This document shows positions 5,970 through 10,021 of a stretch of DNA of 10,021 nt, piece after piece. Origin of the DNA: CAVZLD01 sp964522605 (lineage in GTDB: Bacteria > Planctomycetota > Planctomycetia > Pirellulales > Pirellulaceae). Location: assembly GCA_964522605.1 (NCBI GenBank), contig CAZFWV010000251.1, forward strand, positions 1 to 10,021, written 5' to 3'. Within the stretch, counting starts at the first letter, position 1. The number at the start of each line of letters is the position of its first letter. The position numbers and the translations under genes were made by a program. Under the pieces are notes generated by a model. It was not told where the DNA came from, ran no database searches, and saw nothing but the letters and a program-made list of their open reading frames with translations.

Positions 5970-7359
5970 CAGTTACGAGTTTGTCTTGCTGTTTCTGCCG
6001 CTTTGTCTGGTTTTGTGGTGGTACCCTCGCCTGCAGGCCCGGCACCGTCTGGGGATTCTGGTGGGTGCCAGCTATCTGTTCTACGGATGGTGGGATTATC
6101 GTTTCGTACCTTTATTGCTGCTCTCCACGGCGGTCGACTATCGCGTGGCCCATTACCTTGCGCAAACACCGACAAAGTCCCATCGACGAGTTGCCCTGGC
6201 GATTTCCTTGACGGTCAACCTGGGGCTCCTGGGGTTCTTCAAATACTGCGGGTTCTTTGCCACTTCACTGAATGCCGTCATCGAAGGGTTTGGCGGGGCA
6301 GCGTCGTTGCCCGTGTGGCAGATCGTCCTGCCGGTGGGGATTTCGTTCTACACCTTTCAGACGCTCAGTTACACGATTGATGTTTACCGAAATCAGGCTC
6401 GTCCGGCGGAGAGTTTCCTGCAATTCGCGGCCTACGTCTCACTCTTTCCCCAACTGATCGCTGGTCCCATCGTTCGTTACAGTCAGTTGCACGAACAACT
6501 CGCTTGCCTGGCAGCACGTCCAGATTGGCAGTCCATGGCGCGCGGGCTGTTCTTTTTCGTCGCGGGACTGTCTCAGAAGCTGCTGTTGGCCGACGTGATT
6601 GCCGCCCGGATCAATCCGCTGTTGGCGAACTACACGGAGTTGCAGTTCTTTGGTAGCTGGTTCGCGATGCTCGGATACACGTGCCAGCTCTACTTTGATT
6701 TTGCCGGCTACAGCAACATGGCGGTCGGTCTGGGATTCCTGCTCGGACTGCAGTTGCCACAGAATTTTGCCTCGCCGTATCGTGCCAGGAGTATTGCCGA
6801 GTTTTGGCGGCGATGGCACATCACACTCTCCACCTGGCTACGGGATTATCTGTTCATTCCCTTGGGGGGAAGCCGCATCGGGCAGTGGGTGACCCTGCGC
6901 AATCTGATTCTCGTGATGCTGCTGGGGGGATTGTGGCATGGTGCCGGTTGGACGTTCGTCCTCTGGGGTTTCTATCACGGGGTATTGCTCGCGCTCCACC
7001 GATTGCGGCGTCCTGCGTGGACGAATCAGATTCCTCCGCCGCTGGCAATCGGAATAACGTTTCTGCTGGTTGTCCTGGGGTGGGTCCTCTTTCGATCGAG
7101 CGACTTGAGCATGGCGACCCATCTCTGGCTTGCCATGATCGGAAGGTATGGTTGTGAGGCAGGTCCGGTCGAAGCGGTCGGCGGAATCGCGGCCTGGGGA
7201 GTCTTGGCGGCCTTGTTGGGTGTTGTCTTTGTCGCCCCGAATGTCTGGCAGTTACCGTTTCGACCGACCCCGCGCTGGGCGCTCGGTTTGGCCTTGCTGC
7301 TGTTCTTGTGCGTCTTGCGGTTCGACCACGAAAGTCCTTTCCTCTATTTTCAATTCTGA
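5959..7359 (+). CDS. MBOAT family O-acyltransferase (AlgI/DltB type)
   Basis: This 466-residue polytopic membrane protein has the full set of AlgI-type motifs: FYTFQTLSYTIDVYR (130-144), FPQLIAGPIVR (163-173), QLYFDFAGYSNMAVG (243-257), AEFWRRWHITLSTWLRDY (280-297) and GGLWHGAGWTFVLWG (323-337). His327 is the expected catalytic histidine of MBOATs, and His287 lies in the second conserved WH. The C-terminal FLYFQF is usual in bacterial AlgI relatives. Such proteins pass an acyl group, often acetyl, from a cytoplasmic donor across the membrane to a glycan or to an SGNH partner. The reading frame overlaps the SGNH gene by 11 bp and the GNAT gene follows after 27 bp, indicating one operon. It is not specifically algI: no alginate genes are present and the acceptor polymer is unknown. 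Confidence 0.95.
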   Translation: MLFNSYEFVLLFLPLCLVLWWYPRLQARHRLGILVGASYLFYGWWDYRFVPLLLLSTAVDYRVAHYLAQTPTKSHRRVALAISLTVNLGLLGFFKYCGFFATSLNAVIEGFGGAASLPVWQIVLPVGISFYTFQTLSYTIDVYRNQARPAESFLQFAAYVSLFPQLIAGPIVRYSQLHEQLACLAARPDWQSMARGLFFFVAGLSQKLLLADVIAARINPLLANYTELQFFGSWFAMLGYTCQLYFDFAGYSNMAVGLGFLLGLQLPQNFASPYRARSIAEFWRRWHITLSTWLRDYLFIPLGGSRIGQWVTLRNLILVMLLGGLWHGAGWTFVLWGFYHGVLLALHRLRRPAWTNQIPPPLAIGITFLLVVLGWVLFRSSDLSMATHLWLAMIGRYGCEAGPVEAVGGIAAWGVLAALLGVVFVAPNVWQLPFRPTPRWALGLALLLFLCVLRFDHESPFLYFQF

Positions 7360-7386
7360 CCCGGCGGATCTGAGTCCAAGTGACCA

Positions 7387-8532
7387 ATGAAGATCGAACG
7401 GCTGTCGACCATTGAGGATTTGGAAAAGATTCGACCGGCGTGGAGTCGGTTGGCCGGTGCTAACCCCTTTCGACAGTGGCAGTGGCTGCACAGTTGGTGG
7501 CAGGCGTTCGCGGATGAGGGTGAGTTGTATGTGCTGCAGGTTGTCGATTCGGCGGGACGCATCGTCGGGATCGCACCCTGGTATCTTGAACGCTCACTGA
7601 CGCATGGTCGCCGAATTCGGCAATTGGGATCGGGAAAGGTCTGCAGCGATTACCAGTCGCTGCTTGTGGATCCGCAGGCGGAGTCGCTTGTTGTTGAGGC
7701 GGTTACTGAATGGCTTGTTAAGGCCGGGGAGCAACCGGCGCACCGTTGGGATGAGTTGGACCTTGAGGCCAGCGCGGAGGACGATTCGGCAATGCAGTTG
7801 CTGGCCGACAGCCTGCAAAGTGGAGGGCTTGCCGTCGATTGGCGACCACAGCTGACGTGCTGGGTTGTTCCCTTGCCCAACGACTGGGAGACCTTCGTTC
7901 GTGGTCGCTCCTCTTCGGCGAAGCGCCGAAAACTCGCTCGGCTGAAACGCCTCTACGTTGACACGGGACGAGCCGTGCTTCGGCGTGCAAAAACCAAGGA
8001 CGAAATCGAACGCTGCTTCGGTGACCTTGTCGAGCTACACCAACGTCGTTGGGCCAAGAAACGCGAGACGGGCTGTTTTGCGGATCCGAGATTTACGACA
8101 TTCCTCGACCACGCGATTCAGCGTTTTCATGCGGCGAACCAGCTTTATCTGGCCCATCTGCAGATCGACGGTCGACTTGCCGCCGCCACGTGCGGCCTGG
8201 TTGTCGATCGCAGTTGCAGTATTTATCAGTGTGGAATGGATCCGGATCAAGCCGAGCATCAGCCGGGGTGGCTGCTCAATCTCTTGCTGCTCGGCGACTT
8301 GATTGAACGGGGATTTCAGTGCTGTGACTACCTGCGTGGCGATGAACGCTACAAGCGGGACCTGGAAGCAATCCCTCGACGTCAACGCCACCTTCATGTC
8401 GCGGCGTCCCATTCCCTCGCCCGCTTGCGACATCAGGCATGGGTCACGAAGGACTGGTTGCGCGGTTGGCGCACTCAGTTGGGCGAGTGGCGCGTTGCTT
8501 TCCGGGGAAGCGGTGGATCCTCGGTCGGTTGA
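7387..8532 (+). CDS. CelD/BcsL-type GNAT family acetyltransferase
   Basis: The 381-residue soluble protein has the features of the acetyltransferase-6 (BioF2-like/CelD) family: the N-terminal PFRQWQWLHSWWQAF (27-41), a basic helix SSSAKRRKLARLKRLY (175-190), a C-terminal GNAT half with LYLAHLQIDGRLAAATCGL (253-271), and the signature YLRGDERYKRDL (315-326). Members occur in exopolysaccharide and cellulose clusters and are thought to acylate a sugar or lipid precursor in the cytoplasm; BcsL-like and FemAB-like proteins are related in fold. It follows the MBOAT gene after 27 bp, with a weak AAGTGA ribosome site, and probably belongs to the same operon. A cytoplasmic step in making or modifying the polymer acylated by the MBOAT pair is inferred. 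The acyl donor and acceptor are unknown. Confidence 0.9.
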   Translation: MKIERLSTIEDLEKIRPAWSRLAGANPFRQWQWLHSWWQAFADEGELYVLQVVDSAGRIVGIAPWYLERSLTHGRRIRQLGSGKVCSDYQSLLVDPQAESLVVEAVTEWLVKAGEQPAHRWDELDLEASAEDDSAMQLLADSLQSGGLAVDWRPQLTCWVVPLPNDWETFVRGRSSSAKRRKLARLKRLYVDTGRAVLRRAKTKDEIERCFGDLVELHQRRWAKKRETGCFADPRFTTFLDHAIQRFHAANQLYLAHLQIDGRLAAATCGLVVDRSCSIYQCGMDPDQAEHQPGWLLNLLLLGDLIERGFQCCDYLRGDERYKRDLEAIPRRQRHLHVAASHSLARLRHQAWVTKDWLRGWRTQLGEWRVAFRGSGGSSVG

Positions 8533-8540
8533 AGCCGACC
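8523..8540. terminator. Possible terminator hairpin at the end of the GNAT gene
   Basis: GGTCGG (8523-8528) and CCGACC (8535-8540) form a perfect 6-bp stem, extendable by one T-G pair, with the GNAT stop codon in the loop. TCTTT follows, a weak T-run on the plus strand. CCGACC can instead pair with a second GGTCGG at 8556-8561, so alternative hairpins are possible and the element could serve both converging genes. Evidence is structural only. Confidence 0.4.
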
Positions 8541-8571
8541 TCTTTGGCGCACGTCGGTCGGTTCTCAATTC

Positions 8572-9993
8572 TCAATTCGCTCTGTTACGAGCCACTCGGC
8601 CACCGACCAATTCTCGCTGCCGCGTCAATTCCTCGCAGATCCGTTGTTCCACCGAGGTAGACCAGGCCGTTGGCAGCCCGTAATACACCATCGCGTCCCG
8701 TCCTTCGTATCCACCCTCGCGCAAAACACGCAATGAGGGGATATACGCCATGACGTCGTTGCTGTAGCCGGCGACCCAAACACGGGGATCGCCATCCTTC
8801 AGGATCAGCGCGTAATCGACGACCACCTCACCGCCGAGGAAAGCCCACGTGATTTCGTCGCCGAGTTGCCAGACGGCGACCGGATAGGGGTAGGTTGCGC
8901 TGGGCGGTCGTCCCGTATCCCAGTCCGCCAAGATGCGGCTTGCGCGCGCGGCCACGTACGGATTGGCGTCCGCGGCCTGTTGTTCGAGCTCGGCACGCGT
9001 CGGCAAGGTGTCCAGAGGCAAGTCGATCTCAGCATATTCGCAGCGCAGATGCGACGTGACGTCTTGCATGGATTGCTGCAGAGTTGCCAAGACACTGTCG
9101 GCCAACTGTCTGCCATATTGTTGAGCCAGTTCGGTCTTGCGCCGCGGAATGGGATTCTGGTCCGCTCCGCATCCGGCCCAGAACATCGCCACGGCATTCG
9201 GGTGTGCTTCTTCCACCGCTTGCTGCGCATAACCTGGATAGTCCCCACACCATTGATAGCCATCCAGGACGGTTGCATGGCAAGCATAGCCAAAAACGAC
9301 TGCCAACAATTCGTCGTTCTCGGTTCGCAGAGCGAGGATTGGCACGTCGTGATCCGTGGGGCCCTGCAGCGTACCCGCGGAGCGCCGCTGAGGAACATCG
9401 GGTTCGCGATTGCTGCGGCGGTTGACGGCAAAATCCGTCCGTCCGTTGCCCCACTTTACACGAACCGGTTGCCGCGTATCTCGCGCTTGTCTGACGAGAT
9501 CGTCAATTCGTTGTACGAGCGAGTCTGCGTACTCATCGGTCCATGATCGCTGCTGTTCATCCAGCAATTCATAATGCATGGGCCACAGATTGTGCCCGAC
9601 CACCGGCCCGCTGTGCGTGTGCGAAGCACACAGCGCAATTTGATGACGCTGCAGGCCGTAGTGCTCTTCCAGGCGTTGACAGATGACTTGAGAAAGCCCG
9701 CGGTCCAGACCGATGAGATCCAGCGTGATCAGCACGGATGGGTTGTCTTGTACGTCTTCCAACCAGAGGGCTTTGGCCCACAACTCCGTCAGCTTGCCGT
9801 CGGCCGGGCGGTTACGGGCTGCGTAGCCCGCCATCCAGAGCGGAATTTTGGGAGTGATGATGACTTTGCTGACCCCGGCCTGCCAGCTCTCTGCTGCCGT
9901 CGCCACCGACGTCCGTTCGATCCCGACACTGGACACGATCAGCGTCAAGACGATCGCCCAGCCCCTACGCGTTTGCCCAACAGATCGTCTCAT
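8572..9993 (-). CDS. Secreted neutral/alkaline ceramidase-like protein (N-terminal domain only)
   Basis: The 473-residue protein starts with an N-terminal export signal (about 1-34, ending ATAA). It then matches the neutral/alkaline non-lysosomal ceramidase N-terminal domain: AGVSKVIITPKIPLWMAGY (39-57), ASHTHSGP (123-130), FGYACHATVL (234-243), GDYPGYAQQAVEE (250-262), GGEVVVDY (387-394) and YSNDVMAYIP (410-419). By comparison with the Pseudomonas enzyme, as I recall it, His125, His239, Glu389 and Tyr417 would be the zinc ligands. The nucleophile motif GDVSPN is not present; WAGCGADQNPIPR (272-284) occupies its place. Full ceramidases are much longer and end in an immunoglobulin-like domain that is absent here. 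The enzyme may hydrolyse another amide or ester, so the name describes the fold only. The gene faces the acylation cluster, with 39 bp between stops; GGGGG lies nine bases before the ATG. Confidence 0.85.
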   Translation of the reverse strand: MRRSVGQTRRGWAIVLTLIVSSVGIERTSVATAAESWQAGVSKVIITPKIPLWMAGYAARNRPADGKLTELWAKALWLEDVQDNPSVLITLDLIGLDRGLSQVICQRLEEHYGLQRHQIALCASHTHSGPVVGHNLWPMHYELLDEQQRSWTDEYADSLVQRIDDLVRQARDTRQPVRVKWGNGRTDFAVNRRSNREPDVPQRRSAGTLQGPTDHDVPILALRTENDELLAVVFGYACHATVLDGYQWCGDYPGYAQQAVEEAHPNAVAMFWAGCGADQNPIPRRKTELAQQYGRQLADSVLATLQQSMQDVTSHLRCEYAEIDLPLDTLPTRAELEQQAADANPYVAARASRILADWDTGRPPSATYPYPVAVWQLGDEITWAFLGGEVVVDYALILKDGDPRVWVAGYSNDVMAYIPSLRVLREGGYEGRDAMVYYGLPTAWSTSVEQRICEELTRQRELVGGRVARNRAN

Positions 9994-10021
9994 CGACCAT
10001 GTCCCCCTATCGTTCGCGGAT

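Overview
The window looks like chromosomal DNA of a planctomycete (Planctomycetota, probably class Planctomycetia). This is inferred from the protein set: a Tat-exported Gfo/Idh/MocA oxidoreductase, a DUF1570-type secreted metalloprotease-like protein, a short neutral-ceramidase-like protein and an AlgI-type acylation cluster. GC-rich hairpin repeats between the genes fit the same picture. No rRNA, tRNA, CRISPR array, integrase or transposase gene is visible.

Layout. On the minus strand from the left are a Gfo/Idh/MocA family protein (58-1374), a DUF1570 HEATH-motif protein (1696-2889) and a large two-domain Fe3+-type ABC permease (3197-4870). Starting only 13 bp away in the opposite direction is a plus-strand cluster: an SGNH-like membrane-anchored protein (4884-5969), an AlgI/DltB-type MBOAT O-acyltransferase (5959-7359) and a CelD/BcsL-type GNAT acetyltransferase (7387-8532). 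This cluster converges on a minus-strand ceramidase-like protein (8572-9993).

The two gaps around the DUF1570 gene (1375-1695 and 2890-3196) hold a family of hairpin repeats. Three dyads are built from 28-bp arms that begin with CGTTTAACC at their outer edges. Two of them (A, 1543-1618 and B, 2959-3020) have identical arms, lie in opposite orientation and bracket the DUF1570 gene. The third (C, 3070-3147) is a 27/28 palindrome of different inner sequence. A second conserved segment (core GRCTCAG...ACAAYTTC...GGCAT) recurs next to these dyads and once more at the left edge of the window, just after the oxidoreductase stop codon.

Functionally, the SGNH-MBOAT-GNAT cluster is the only clear multi-gene system. 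By analogy with alginate and D-alanyl/acetyl transfer systems, it should add acyl groups to an exported glycan or other surface polymer; the polymer cannot be identified from this window. The permease has no binding-protein or ATPase gene beside it. The ceramidase-like protein keeps the expected zinc ligands but not the usual nucleophile motif, so its activity is open.
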